Of a stretch of 64,000 nt of DNA, positions 44,074-51,988 are shown one piece after another (the first letter of the stretch is position 1; each line of letters opens with the position of its first letter). The stretch is from positions 124,001 to 188,000 of the forward strand of contig JAKRSD010000017.1 of the NCBI GenBank assembly GCA_022402535.1, read 5' to 3'. The position numbers were made by a program, and so were the translations under genes. The notes beneath the pieces are model-generated. The model worked only from the letters and a program-made list of their open reading frames with translations. It was not told where the DNA came from and did no database searches. Source of the stretch: Flavobacteriales bacterium. Its GTDB lineage: Bacteria; Bacteroidota; Bacteroidia; CAIKAF01.

Positions 44074-45681
44074 TCAACTTTCATTATCCTCCCTCTTATC
44101 GGCCAGCAGCATGTGATAGGCAAACGCAAAAAAAGTAACCGAAGCCTGGGTTTCAAAAATATCCTCGTTCAGGGCGGCTAAAAGCAGCAGACCCAGCAGG
44201 GTGTAAAACAAATAAGTGGGTTTGTATTTTTTGTAAAAAAACAGGGGCGAAAAAAAGGCAAACAGCATCCAGAGCAGTCCGGGAATTCCTAATGCCAGCG
44301 CCGTGGCCAGGTATTGATTGTGCGGCCCGAACTGTCCGTAATACACCAGTTTCGAATCATTTTGGATTAACTGCTTTTTGATTGCTTGGCGCACATCGCC
44401 CGTTCCATAGCCCGAACCCGGGTTTTCGCCGATGGCCCTTAGGGCGGTTTTCCATAATTCCACCCTGGCCGACAGCGATTTTCCGTTCGGGTCGCCCGTG
44501 CCTTTGTAAGCCTCCCATTCCCAAAGGGTTTCGTATATGCGTCCTTTTATGTTGAATGAACGGGCATACAGGTAATTGGGCACTCCGTTTTCGATATCAT
44601 GAATTTCTTTATCGCTGAGGGCTTGTATGCCTTCGGCATCGCGGGGCAGATTGCGCGAAGCCAGATAACGGCAAAGCGTGGCTTTGAGCACATTTCCCTT
44701 GTTGTCGTTTCCGCTGTAGGGCAATGTACTGCGGAGATTCCAGGCGCGTTCCAGTTCGGCAAATTCCAGATACCGCCATACATAGTTTCCGTTTTCGGTA
44801 TCATGGAGGGTAGTATCGTGCAGATAGGGATTTCCTTCGCGGGTATATACGGGCAGCGACGAAAAGGGTTCATCATTCACCCGGTAAAAAGAAAGTACCG
44901 TATGGGTAAGGTAAAAGGCCGTTCCCGTCACCCCGATAAGGATAAACACCACCAAGGCCCTGCGCATCGGCCATGAAATATTGTGCAGCAGAAAATATAA
45001 TCCCACAGCCGGCACCAGTATGGCAAAAAACAGAATTCCCGTGAGCGAATTCAGATAAAAAAGCCAAAGCAGAAAGGCTGTACCCAATAAGGCATAGACT
45101 GCCCGGGGCAAGAGCCTGAGGGGCTTTTTCAACAGCATGAAACGCAAAATCAGAAACAGCGAAAACGTGAGATAAATACCCAGCCGGATATGTGAAACCA
45201 TGGGCGATAACTGCCGGTAATCGGAGATATCGGTAAACAGCAGATTATACAGTCCGGCGGCAGAGGCCAGAAACGTTCCTGCCAAAAAACAATGCAGCAC
45301 AAAATGCACCTTTTTTTGTTCGAGCTGCGGCATCAGGGCCAGCGCCACGGGCAATACCCAAATAGGCATTTTGGTGCGGAGTTCTTTCAGAAAATAGTCT
45401 GTATCGGCCGACTGAAAGCCACCGAGCATAAACAGAAAATACAACCCGAGCCAAATAAGGGCAACAGGATTGCTGAACAGACGCCTGAGTTTAGCCACAT
45501 AATCAGGTACGGCAAACACAGCCACACCAAAACCAAACTGGGCAACCGACATAAACACGGTAGATGTGGGAATACCAAACGCCAACACACAGAGCGACAC
45601 CCAGAATAGGGTTTCAAAAAAACGACGGTATGTCTCTGAAATTTGTATCTGCACAGGAATTGAGCGGGTAAATTTGCACAT
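44074..45681 (-). CDS. O-antigen ligase/polymerase family membrane protein (larger paralogue)
   Basis: A 535-residue polytopic membrane protein, again of the Wzy_C/WaaL superfamily. It has about 12 hydrophobic segments and a long periplasmic loop (about residues 270-440) with ENGNYVWRYLEFAELERAWN and SARVELWKTALRAIGENPGSGYG, then GQFGPHNQYLATALALGIPGLL, the last two being the conserved part of this family. The start at 45681 gives MCKFTRS; the upstream gap to the divergent glycosyltransferase is only 24 nt. It is not adjacent to a Wzz gene. Whether it ligates or polymerises is not known. Confidence 0.83.
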   Translation of the reverse strand: MCKFTRSIPVQIQISETYRRFFETLFWVSLCVLAFGIPTSTVFMSVAQFGFGVAVFAVPDYVAKLRRLFSNPVALIWLGLYFLFMLGGFQSADTDYFLKELRTKMPIWVLPVALALMPQLEQKKVHFVLHCFLAGTFLASAAGLYNLLFTDISDYRQLSPMVSHIRLGIYLTFSLFLILRFMLLKKPLRLLPRAVYALLGTAFLLWLFYLNSLTGILFFAILVPAVGLYFLLHNISWPMRRALVVFILIGVTGTAFYLTHTVLSFYRVNDEPFSSLPVYTREGNPYLHDTTLHDTENGNYVWRYLEFAELERAWNLRSTLPYSGNDNKGNVLKATLCRYLASRNLPRDAEGIQALSDKEIHDIENGVPNYLYARSFNIKGRIYETLWEWEAYKGTGDPNGKSLSARVELWKTALRAIGENPGSGYGTGDVRQAIKKQLIQNDSKLVYYGQFGPHNQYLATALALGIPGLLWMLFAFFSPLFFYKKYKPTYLFYTLLGLLLLAALNEDIFETQASVTFFAFAYHMLLADKREDNES

Positions 45682-45705
45682 TCAAACGGGGAAATCCATT
45701 TCTTT

Positions 45706-46860
45706 GTGCAAAGAAGCCAAAAAAAAGTGCACATCGCCATAAACACCCGACTCCTGCAAGATGCCCCTCTGGACGGCATAGGACGTTTTGGCTATGAAAT
45801 TACGCGCCGGCTGGCGCTGCATAATCCGCAGGACACGTTTTCGCTGGCGTTTGACAGGCCTTTTCCCGAAAAATACATTACACAAAAAAACATGAAAGGT
45901 TATGTGGTAAATCCACCCACGCGGCTACCGCTGCTTATCAATCTGTTTTTCAATTGGGGATTGCCGCGATTATTTTCTCAAATTCGTCCCGATGTGTTTT
46001 TTTCGCCAGACGGATGGGTGTCACTCAGGTCAAAAGTACCCACCGTGAGCGTGGTGCACGATTTAAATTTTATGCACATGCCCGAAAACCTTCCCTGGAT
46101 ATGGAGAAGACATTATCTGCGGCAGTTTCCAAAATATATCGGGCGGGCTGATCATCTGATTACGGTTTCAGAGTTTTCGAAACAGGATATTATCAATCAT
46201 TTCGGCATCCGTCCCGAAAAAATATCGGTGGTGTATAACGACACGGGAGAAGGATTTAAACCCGCCCAAAGCGCTGAAGAAATACAGGAAATTCAACAGG
46301 AATTTTCGGGGGGAAATCCTTATTTTTTGTTTGTGGGACTCATTCACGCCCGCAAAAATCTGGGCGGTTTGATGCTGGCCTTTGATCTGTATAAAAAACA
46401 AAGTAAAAGCCCTGCAAAACTCATTATTGCCGGAAACAAAAAATGGTGGTCGGCCGAGTTAGAAAACACTTATCAACATTGTGCATTCCGCATGGATATT
46501 ATATTCACGGGAAGAGTTGCGGACAGCGACCTGCAAAGGCTTTACAGAGCCTGCGAAGCCTTGGTATATCCTTCCTTTTTTGAAGGATTCGGCATTCCCA
46601 TTCTGGAAGCATTCAAAAGCGGAGTACCCGTAATTACATCAAACACCACCGCCATGCCCGAAGTAGGCGGAGAAGCTGCTCTGTATGCAAATCCCCATGA
46701 ACCGACATCCATTGCGGAACAGATGCTTCTGCTCGAAAATACACCTGGTCTTCGCGAACAATGTATTCAAAAAGGATTTGAGCGAACCGCGCTTTTTTCA
46801 TGGGACCTGGGTGCTGAAACCGTTGCACAGATTCTTCACCAAACAGCTTCGAAACCATGA
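45706..46860 (+). CDS. Glycosyltransferase family 4 (GT-B)
   Basis: A 384-residue cytoplasmic retaining glycosyltransferase. N-terminal features: VHIAINTRLL, DGIGRFGYEITRRL; the C-terminal donor-binding half: YFLFVGLIHARKNLGGLMLAF, IFTGRVADSDLQRLYRACEAL, and the conserved E-X7-E region FFEGFGIPILEAFKSG followed by VPVITSNTTAMPEVGGEAAL. The sugar is not known. The first possible start is GTG at 45706; a second GTG at 45727 would remove seven non-conserved residues (QRSQKK) and fits family N-termini equally well. It overlaps rnhB by 4 nt. Confidence 0.88.
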   Translation: MQRSQKKVHIAINTRLLQDAPLDGIGRFGYEITRRLALHNPQDTFSLAFDRPFPEKYITQKNMKGYVVNPPTRLPLLINLFFNWGLPRLFSQIRPDVFFSPDGWVSLRSKVPTVSVVHDLNFMHMPENLPWIWRRHYLRQFPKYIGRADHLITVSEFSKQDIINHFGIRPEKISVVYNDTGEGFKPAQSAEEIQEIQQEFSGGNPYFLFVGLIHARKNLGGLMLAFDLYKKQSKSPAKLIIAGNKKWWSAELENTYQHCAFRMDIIFTGRVADSDLQRLYRACEALVYPSFFEGFGIPILEAFKSGVPVITSNTTAMPEVGGEAALYANPHEPTSIAEQMLLLENTPGLREQCIQKGFERTALFSWDLGAETVAQILHQTASKP

Positions 46861-47459
46861 GCCTGCTGCCCTATCTGGAAATGGGAAGAACCGAAGCCGG
46901 ATGCGATGAAGCCGGACGGGGTTGCCTGGCAGGACCCGTGGTAGCAGCGGCCGTTATTTTGCCGGCAGATTTTTATCATCCGCTGCTGAATGATTCCAAA
47001 CAGCTTTCGGAAAGTAAACGGCTTCTGCTCCGCGAAATCATTCTGCAGGAAGCCGAAAGTTATGCCATCGGCATCTGCACACCCGCCGAAATTGACAAAC
47101 TGAATATTCTCTGGGCTTCCGTGGCTGCCATGCATAAAGCCCTTCAATTATTGACCTTGAAACCCGCACATATTCTGGTCGATGGCAACCGTTTTAAGCC
47201 CTTTGGCAAAACGCCTCATACCTGTGTGGTGAAGGGAGACTCCAAATTTGCCTCCATTGCGGCAGCATCCATTTTGGCCAAAACCACACGCGATGCAATG
47301 ATGGAAAACCTGCATGAAGAATTCCCGGTGTATGGATGGAATAAAAACAAAGGCTACCCTACGCAAGATCACAGAGAAGGCATCAAATCTTATGGAGCCT
47401 GTGTACATCATCGAAAAAGTTTTGCCCTGTTGCCAGTGCAAACCCGACTGGAATTATAA
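46857..47459 (+). CDS. rnhB: Ribonuclease HII
   Basis: RnhB cleaves RNA in RNA-DNA hybrids, including single ribonucleotides in DNA. The 200-residue protein has the catalytic acidic residues in AGCDEAGRGCLAGPVVAAAV (Asp17, Glu18), LNDSKQLSESKR, and ILVDGNRFKPF, and the conserved KGDSKFASIAAASILAKTTRD. Its start ATGA overlaps the end of the glycosyltransferase gene, so translation may be coupled although the functions are unrelated. Confidence 0.95.
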   Translation: MSLLPYLEMGRTEAGCDEAGRGCLAGPVVAAAVILPADFYHPLLNDSKQLSESKRLLLREIILQEAESYAIGICTPAEIDKLNILWASVAAMHKALQLLTLKPAHILVDGNRFKPFGKTPHTCVVKGDSKFASIAAASILAKTTRDAMMENLHEEFPVYGWNKNKGYPTQDHREGIKSYGACVHHRKSFALLPVQTRLEL

Positions 47460-47497
47460 GCTGAGTTTTTTCATATTATTTATCCGGATTCTTCATA

Positions 47498-47505
47498 TAC
47501 CTTTG
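47498..47505 (+). promoter_or_regulatory. Predicted -7 element for the OmpA-family gene
   Basis: TACCTTTG, exact match to TAnnTTTG, 34 nt before the ATG at 47540. Confidence 0.45.
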
Positions 47506-47539
47506 TCCTACCAAACACCGGTAAAAACTTAATTTATTC

Positions 47540-49987
47540 ATGCTTATGAGAAAATTGTACTTAATCTTAGGACTTCTCGCTTTGCTTATATTGCCTGCTG
47601 CTCATGCGCAGGATTATATCGGGTTTACCACAAGCAATTATGCGGGAGTAAACAAACTGTTATATAACCCGGCTTCCATTGCTGACAGCCGCTTTAAGGC
47701 AGACATCAGTTTATTCGGTTTCAGCACATTTGTGGGGAATAACTATGTGGGTATTTCTCGCTCAGCTATTTTTAATCCGGATTTATTCAACGACCCGGAT
47801 TTTGGCAATAAATATCTGCCCCGTTCCACAAACAGAAAAGCTTACAGTGCCTACGTGGGGTTAAATTTACAGCTTCCCTCGTTTATGGTTACACTCACCA
47901 AGAACGATGCGATTGCCTTCTCAGGCAGAATTCGAAGTATTACTAACGTCAATGGTTTGGGTCAGGAATTTTTGGATCTGGCATGGGAAGGGTTTAAACT
48001 AGAACCTAATTGGAATCAAAATTTCAGTCAGAAAAGATTGGAATTACAATCCAATACCTGGGCCGAATACGGACTTTCATATGGTAGGGTGATCCTAAAC
48101 AAAAACGAGCATTTTTTAAAAGGCGGTATCACTTTAAAACTCCTTCAGGGTCTTGGTGCAGCTTACTTATTTGGAAAAGATATAGAGTATAATTTTAAGA
48201 ACTCCGATACACTCTCCTTATTTAATGCTAACATCTCATACGGTCACTCCGAAACATTTGACATTCAAAATGCCAACGAATTTAACTTTAACTTTAACGG
48301 AAGACCGACCCTCGGAGTGGATTTTGGTTTTGAATACGAATGGCGGCCTAAATACATGGATTATCAATACGAAATGGATGGTAAAAAAGAGCTTTGGCGA
48401 AGAGATCAAAATAAATATAAACTGAAAGCCGGTTTTGCCATTACCGACATAGGGGGAATACGTTACAACAAAGGAGCCAATTCAGGAAATTTTAATGCAA
48501 ATGTTACCAATTTACCAACCGAAGTTTTTGATAATGTATCGAATGTACAAACGTTAGACAGTACATTAAACAACGTTTTTATAAATACGCCTGATAAAGG
48601 TACATTCCGCATGGGACTGCCTACCATGTTAAGTTTACAGGTAGATTACAACGTATGGAAAGGATTTTACATCAACTTTTCGCCTTTCATCAGCCTTACT
48701 TCTGGCCGCAGAGACGATTCTAAAGTGCGTATGTGGAATAATTACGCGTTAACTCCGCGCTACGAAATGAAATGGTTCGGGGTATATTTACCCAACTCCT
48801 ACAACACACTCACGGGTTTCAATTCCGGAATTTCATTACGTTTAGGCCCTGTGGTGATTGGTTCGGGAACGGTATTCAGCAGTCTGGGTAAAAAAGCTTT
48901 CCGCGAAACAGACATTCATATGCTGTTTAAAATTCCGATACCCTACGGAAAACCGAAAGACCGAGATAACGATAAAGTTTCCGACAGAAAAGATAAATGC
49001 CGGGATTTGCCCGGAGTATGGGAATTCAGAGGATGTCCGGACACAGACGGGGATGGAATCCAAGATATTGAAGATGATTGCCCGACAGAACCTGGTCCTA
49101 AGGAGTTTAAAGGATGTCCTGACCGCGACGGAGACGGCATTCCTGACAAATCCGATGCCTGTCCGGATAATCCGGGGCCTGCTGATTTAATGGGCTGTCC
49201 TGACCGTGATGGTGACGGAATTATTGATAATAAAGACGATTGCCCGGATACGAGAGGCCTTGCCGAATTTAACGGATGTCCTGATACGGATGGCGACGGT
49301 CTCCCCGATCATTTAGACCAATGTCCTACGTTGCCCGGTCCTAAAGAAAAATTTGGTTGTCCCGACCGTGACGGAGACGGCATTACCGATGATAAAGACG
49401 CCTGTCCGGATGAGCCCGGATTGGCCGAAAATAATGGTTGTCCATTCAAAGACAGCGATGGTGACGGAATCCGTGATATTGATGACAAATGTCCCGAAAA
49501 AGCAGGTCCGATTGAAAATGGCGGATGTCCTTATGCCGATACGGACGGAGATGGCATTATCGACTTAGAAGATAAATGCCCCAACACTCCGGGTGTACCC
49601 GAAAACTTCGGTTGTCCGCCGATTGCCAAAGAAGAACAGGAAGTGATTCAGGCGGCCTTTGATAATTTGGAATTTGCCACCGGAAAAGCGATAATCCGCA
49701 CTACATCCTACGAATCGTTGGACGGACTAGCCGAACTTCTGAAAAAGAAAAAGGATTACAATCTCTTGATTGAAGGCCATACCGACAATGTGGGTAAACG
49801 CGAAAGCAACCTGACTTTATCTAAGAACCGCGCCGAAGCCGTGAAAACGTATCTGATGAAGAAAGGTGTACCGGGCAGCCGTTTGAAAACGAAATTCTAC
49901 GGACCCGACAAACCGATAGATGACAATAACACTGAAGCGGGTCGTCAACGCAACCGCAGGGTTGAGATGACCATCATTTTTGAATAA
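47540..49987 (+). CDS. OmpA-family outer-membrane protein with TSP type-3 repeats
   Basis: An 815-residue protein with a signal peptide ending AHAQ near residue 24. Residues about 25-470 form a beta-barrel-like N-terminal domain (YNPASIADSRFKADISLFGF, YVGISRSAIF; DUF5723-like by resemblance). Residues about 473-690 contain eight thrombospondin type-3 Ca-binding repeats, each with a D-X-DGDG-X-X-D core and a cysteine, for example DTDGDGIQDIEDDC and DRDGDGIPDKSDAC, at a spacing of about 27-30 residues. Residues about 700-815 are an OmpA-like peptidoglycan-binding domain (LIEGHTDNVGKRESNLTLSK, RAEAVKTYLMKKG). The protein probably bridges the outer membrane and the cell wall. Promoter and terminator are its own. 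Confidence 0.9.
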   Translation: MLMRKLYLILGLLALLILPAAHAQDYIGFTTSNYAGVNKLLYNPASIADSRFKADISLFGFSTFVGNNYVGISRSAIFNPDLFNDPDFGNKYLPRSTNRKAYSAYVGLNLQLPSFMVTLTKNDAIAFSGRIRSITNVNGLGQEFLDLAWEGFKLEPNWNQNFSQKRLELQSNTWAEYGLSYGRVILNKNEHFLKGGITLKLLQGLGAAYLFGKDIEYNFKNSDTLSLFNANISYGHSETFDIQNANEFNFNFNGRPTLGVDFGFEYEWRPKYMDYQYEMDGKKELWRRDQNKYKLKAGFAITDIGGIRYNKGANSGNFNANVTNLPTEVFDNVSNVQTLDSTLNNVFINTPDKGTFRMGLPTMLSLQVDYNVWKGFYINFSPFISLTSGRRDDSKVRMWNNYALTPRYEMKWFGVYLPNSYNTLTGFNSGISLRLGPVVIGSGTVFSSLGKKAFRETDIHMLFKIPIPYGKPKDRDNDKVSDRKDKCRDLPGVWEFRGCPDTDGDGIQDIEDDCPTEPGPKEFKGCPDRDGDGIPDKSDACPDNPGPADLMGCPDRDGDGIIDNKDDCPDTRGLAEFNGCPDTDGDGLPDHLDQCPTLPGPKEKFGCPDRDGDGITDDKDACPDEPGLAENNGCPFKDSDGDGIRDIDDKCPEKAGPIENGGCPYADTDGDGIIDLEDKCPNTPGVPENFGCPPIAKEEQEVIQAAFDNLEFATGKAIIRTTSYESLDGLAELLKKKKDYNLLIEGHTDNVGKRESNLTLSKNRAEAVKTYLMKKGVPGSRLKTKFYGPDKPIDDNNTEAGRQRNRRVEMTIIFE

Positions 49988-49993
49988 TTTCAG

Positions 49994-50028
49994 TCAGGGC
50001 TTATCGAAGGGTAAGCCCTGATTTTTTT
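49994..50028 (+). terminator. Intrinsic terminator of the OmpA-family gene
   Basis: TCAGGGCTTA and TAAGCCCTGA form a perfect 10-bp stem around an 8-nt loop, followed by seven T. Confidence 0.9.
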
Positions 50029-50071
50029 AATGAATGTTTGACTTAGGATATTAGCTAAAATGAAAACAGCG

Positions 50072-50102
50072 TTGAAGTAATTATGAATAATTATTATCTT
50101 CG
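50072..50102 (+). promoter_or_regulatory. Predicted tRNA-Arg promoter
   Basis: TTG (50072-50074), 20 nt, then TATCTTCG (50095-50102; one mismatch to TAnnTTTG), 14 nt before the mature tRNA 5' end. Confidence 0.5.
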
Positions 50103-50116
50103 CGCCCGCTTTATCA

Positions 50117-50190
50117 GGTCCGGTAGCTCAGCTGGATAGAGCAACAGCCTTCTAAGCTGTGGGTCACAGGTTCGAATCCTGTCCGGATCA
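50117..50190 (+). tRNA. tRNA-Arg (anticodon UCU)
   Basis: The sequence folds as a cloverleaf. The acceptor stem pairs GGTCCGG with CCGGATC (one G-U), the D arm is AGCTCAGCTGGATAGAGC, and ACAGC pairs with GCTGT around the loop CTTCTAA, giving anticodon TCT. The T arm CAGGTTCGAATCCTG has the canonical TTCGAAT loop. The discriminator base is A and CCA is not encoded. TCT reads AGA and AGG, hence arginine. Confidence 0.96.
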
Positions 50191-50201
50191 CTTTTGAAAA
50201 T

Positions 50202-50227
50202 GCCTCTCTGTATGAGAGGCTTTTTTT
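50202..50227 (+). terminator. Intrinsic terminator of the tRNA-Arg transcript
   Basis: GCCTCTC and GAGAGGC form a 7-bp stem around TGTAT, followed by seven T, directly downstream of the tRNA. Confidence 0.85.
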
Positions 50228-50352
50228 ATGGATTAAATCCAGGTTATATAAAGCATTTTTACCACCTTGTATATCAAAAGTTGCGTTTCATAAAATTAAT
50301 TCATTTTAGGTTGTTTGATTTTATAAATTTGATAATTCCAATACTAAACAAT

Positions 50353-51876
50353 ATGAAAAAAAGAATTTTACTACCAATGGCCTTTGCGGCTGTTTCATTC
50401 ACCGCAGTGGCACAATGCCCCGAAATCATCTGCAATAAAAACATTTTCATCACAAGCCCTTTAGGAGCTTGCGGCACAACGTACAATTTTGATACTCCTA
50501 CCGCACAAGACTTATGCAAGTTCGACAGTGTGCAATTTACATTTACGGGCGGAGTGCAAACTTTTACCGTTCCCGCTGGTGTTACTTCCGTAAGAATCAA
50601 CACATGGGGAGCCAAAGGAGGATATGGATCGCCGGCAAATCATCAGGGCGGTAATGGCGGTTTTGCCACAGGTTTATTAAGCGTAACTCCAGGACAGATA
50701 CTCAATGTATATGTGGGAGGAGTGGGAGCAAACGCTGATGCTTCAACTGCAGCACCAGGCGGTTTTAATGGAGGAGGAACAGGAGGACTCTTCCCTGCCA
50801 ATTATGGCGGTGGTGGGGGTGGTGGCGCTTCTGACGTCAGAATCTCACCTTATAATCTTGCAGACAGAGTCATTGTTGCCGGCGGTGGTGGCGGTGGAGG
50901 ATTCAATTACTCCCAAACTGATTTTGACCGTGGTGGAGCCGGCGGTGGTTTAACGGGCGAAACAGGTTATGGCGGGGATATACAAGGAAATACTGGAGCC
51001 GCAACAGGTGGAACCCAATCCTTAGGAGGAACCGCAGGCACCTATCCAAGCTGGTGTACAGGTTTTGACGGTTCATTAGGACTGGGCGGTAATGCCGGTA
51101 CTTGTTCTAATGGCGGCGGCGGTGGCGGTGGTGGCTACTACGGTGGCGGCGGAGCTACCTGGTCCGGTGGCGGTGGCGGCTCTTCTTATATAGGAGGTGT
51201 CACGAGTGGTTCCACCATAATGGGAATAAACAGCGGCGCTGGAAAAATTGCCATCTCTTGGGCTAATCCCACAATAAATGTAGTTCAAACTACCGGTTTA
51301 CCCAGCGGTGCCCAGTATCCTGTAGGCACTACCACCAATACGTTTTCAGCCACAGGTGGCGACGGAACAGTTGTTACCTGCTCATTTACGGTTACGGTTG
51401 AAGCCAACCTGAATACTGGAGTAACTGAGTCAGGCACCACGCTGACCTCACAACAGAACGGTGCAACATATCAATGGTTTAACTGCACAACCAACACTCC
51501 TATTCCAAACGAAACCAACCAATCTTTTACAGCAACCCAAAACGGGTTATATGGGGTTTCCATTACCGTGGGAAGCTGCGTCGATACTTCATTCTGTGCA
51601 CAGATTTCAACCGTGAGCGTAGTTGAAAATCCTGATTTAATCCATATGAACGTATTCCCCAATCCCACTAATGGAGAGTTTACGGTAAACTTTGGTAATA
51701 CCGTATCCAAAGCTCAGGTAAGAATACTTGATGTGCAAGGCAGAATAATCGAAAGCCGTCAACTAATCAATACATCCATGCTTACTTTTGATATTTCCTC
51801 GGCTTCGCAGGGAATTTATGTGGTGGAAGTACAAACCGATAATGGCCGTGCGCTTTTCAAAATCGTAAAACAATAA
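50353..51876 (+). CDS. Secreted T9SS protein with a glycine-rich region inserted in a HYR-like domain
   Basis: A 507-residue protein; the start is the ATG at 50353 because it gives a signal peptide (MKKRILLPMAFAAVSFTAVAQ), while the longer frame to 50194 runs through the tRNA terminator. Residues about 22-56 (CPEIICNKNIFITSPLGACG, FDTPTAQDLC) and about 306-349 (TINVVQTTGLPSGAQYPVGT, VVTCSFTVTVE) look like the two halves of one HYR domain. Between them, residues about 57-304 are glycine-rich (GGGGGGGASDVRISPYNLAD, RVIVAGGGGGGG, GGGGGSSYIGG), similar to the ALK-type Gly-rich domain. An Ig-like stretch follows, and a T9SS sorting domain (VFPNPTNGEFTVNFGN, VRILDVQGRIIES, ASQGIYVVEV) ends the chain. 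It is expected on the cell surface. Confidence 0.82.
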   Translation: MKKRILLPMAFAAVSFTAVAQCPEIICNKNIFITSPLGACGTTYNFDTPTAQDLCKFDSVQFTFTGGVQTFTVPAGVTSVRINTWGAKGGYGSPANHQGGNGGFATGLLSVTPGQILNVYVGGVGANADASTAAPGGFNGGGTGGLFPANYGGGGGGGASDVRISPYNLADRVIVAGGGGGGGFNYSQTDFDRGGAGGGLTGETGYGGDIQGNTGAATGGTQSLGGTAGTYPSWCTGFDGSLGLGGNAGTCSNGGGGGGGGYYGGGGATWSGGGGGSSYIGGVTSGSTIMGINSGAGKIAISWANPTINVVQTTGLPSGAQYPVGTTTNTFSATGGDGTVVTCSFTVTVEANLNTGVTESGTTLTSQQNGATYQWFNCTTNTPIPNETNQSFTATQNGLYGVSITVGSCVDTSFCAQISTVSVVENPDLIHMNVFPNPTNGEFTVNFGNTVSKAQVRILDVQGRIIESRQLINTSMLTFDISSASQGIYVVEVQTDNGRALFKIVKQ

Positions 51877-51898
51877 TTCATCTTAATTTTTATAAAAA

Positions 51899-51925
51899 GG
51901 GTCGGCAATTGCCGGCCCTTTTTTT
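51899..51925 (+). terminator. Intrinsic terminator of the glycine-rich T9SS gene
   Basis: GGGTCGGC and GCCGGCCC form an 8-bp stem (one T-G pair) around AATT, followed by seven T. Confidence 0.85.
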
Positions 51926-51952
51926 ATGCGCCTTTATTTGAAAAGGTGCATG

Positions 51953-51960
51953 TATCTTTG
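51953..51960 (+). promoter_or_regulatory. Predicted -7 element for the M16 peptidase gene
   Basis: TATCTTTG, exact match to TAnnTTTG, 28 nt before the TTG start at 51989. Confidence 0.4.
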
Positions 51961-51988
51961 ACACACAAAAATCTAAAGCATACTATTC

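Noticed and set aside
43902-44156. 84-codon minus-strand ORF
   Set aside because: It overlaps the 3' end of the larger polymerase-like gene, starts inside it, and resembles no protein; more likely a shadow continuing into the AT-rich gap.
48958-49620. Repeating blocks at roughly 81-90 nt, looking at first like a CRISPR-type array
   Set aside because: They are in frame and encode DxDGDGxxD thrombospondin repeats of the OmpA-family protein; repeat and spacer lengths are wrong for CRISPR.
50194-50352. N-terminal extension of the glycine-rich T9SS gene
   Set aside because: It includes the tRNA terminator hairpin, and the ATG at 50353 gives a proper signal peptide.
50117-50352. tRNA-Arg as an integration site
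   Set aside because: No repeat of the tRNA 3' end and no integrase gene were seen downstream; a normal terminator follows the tRNA.
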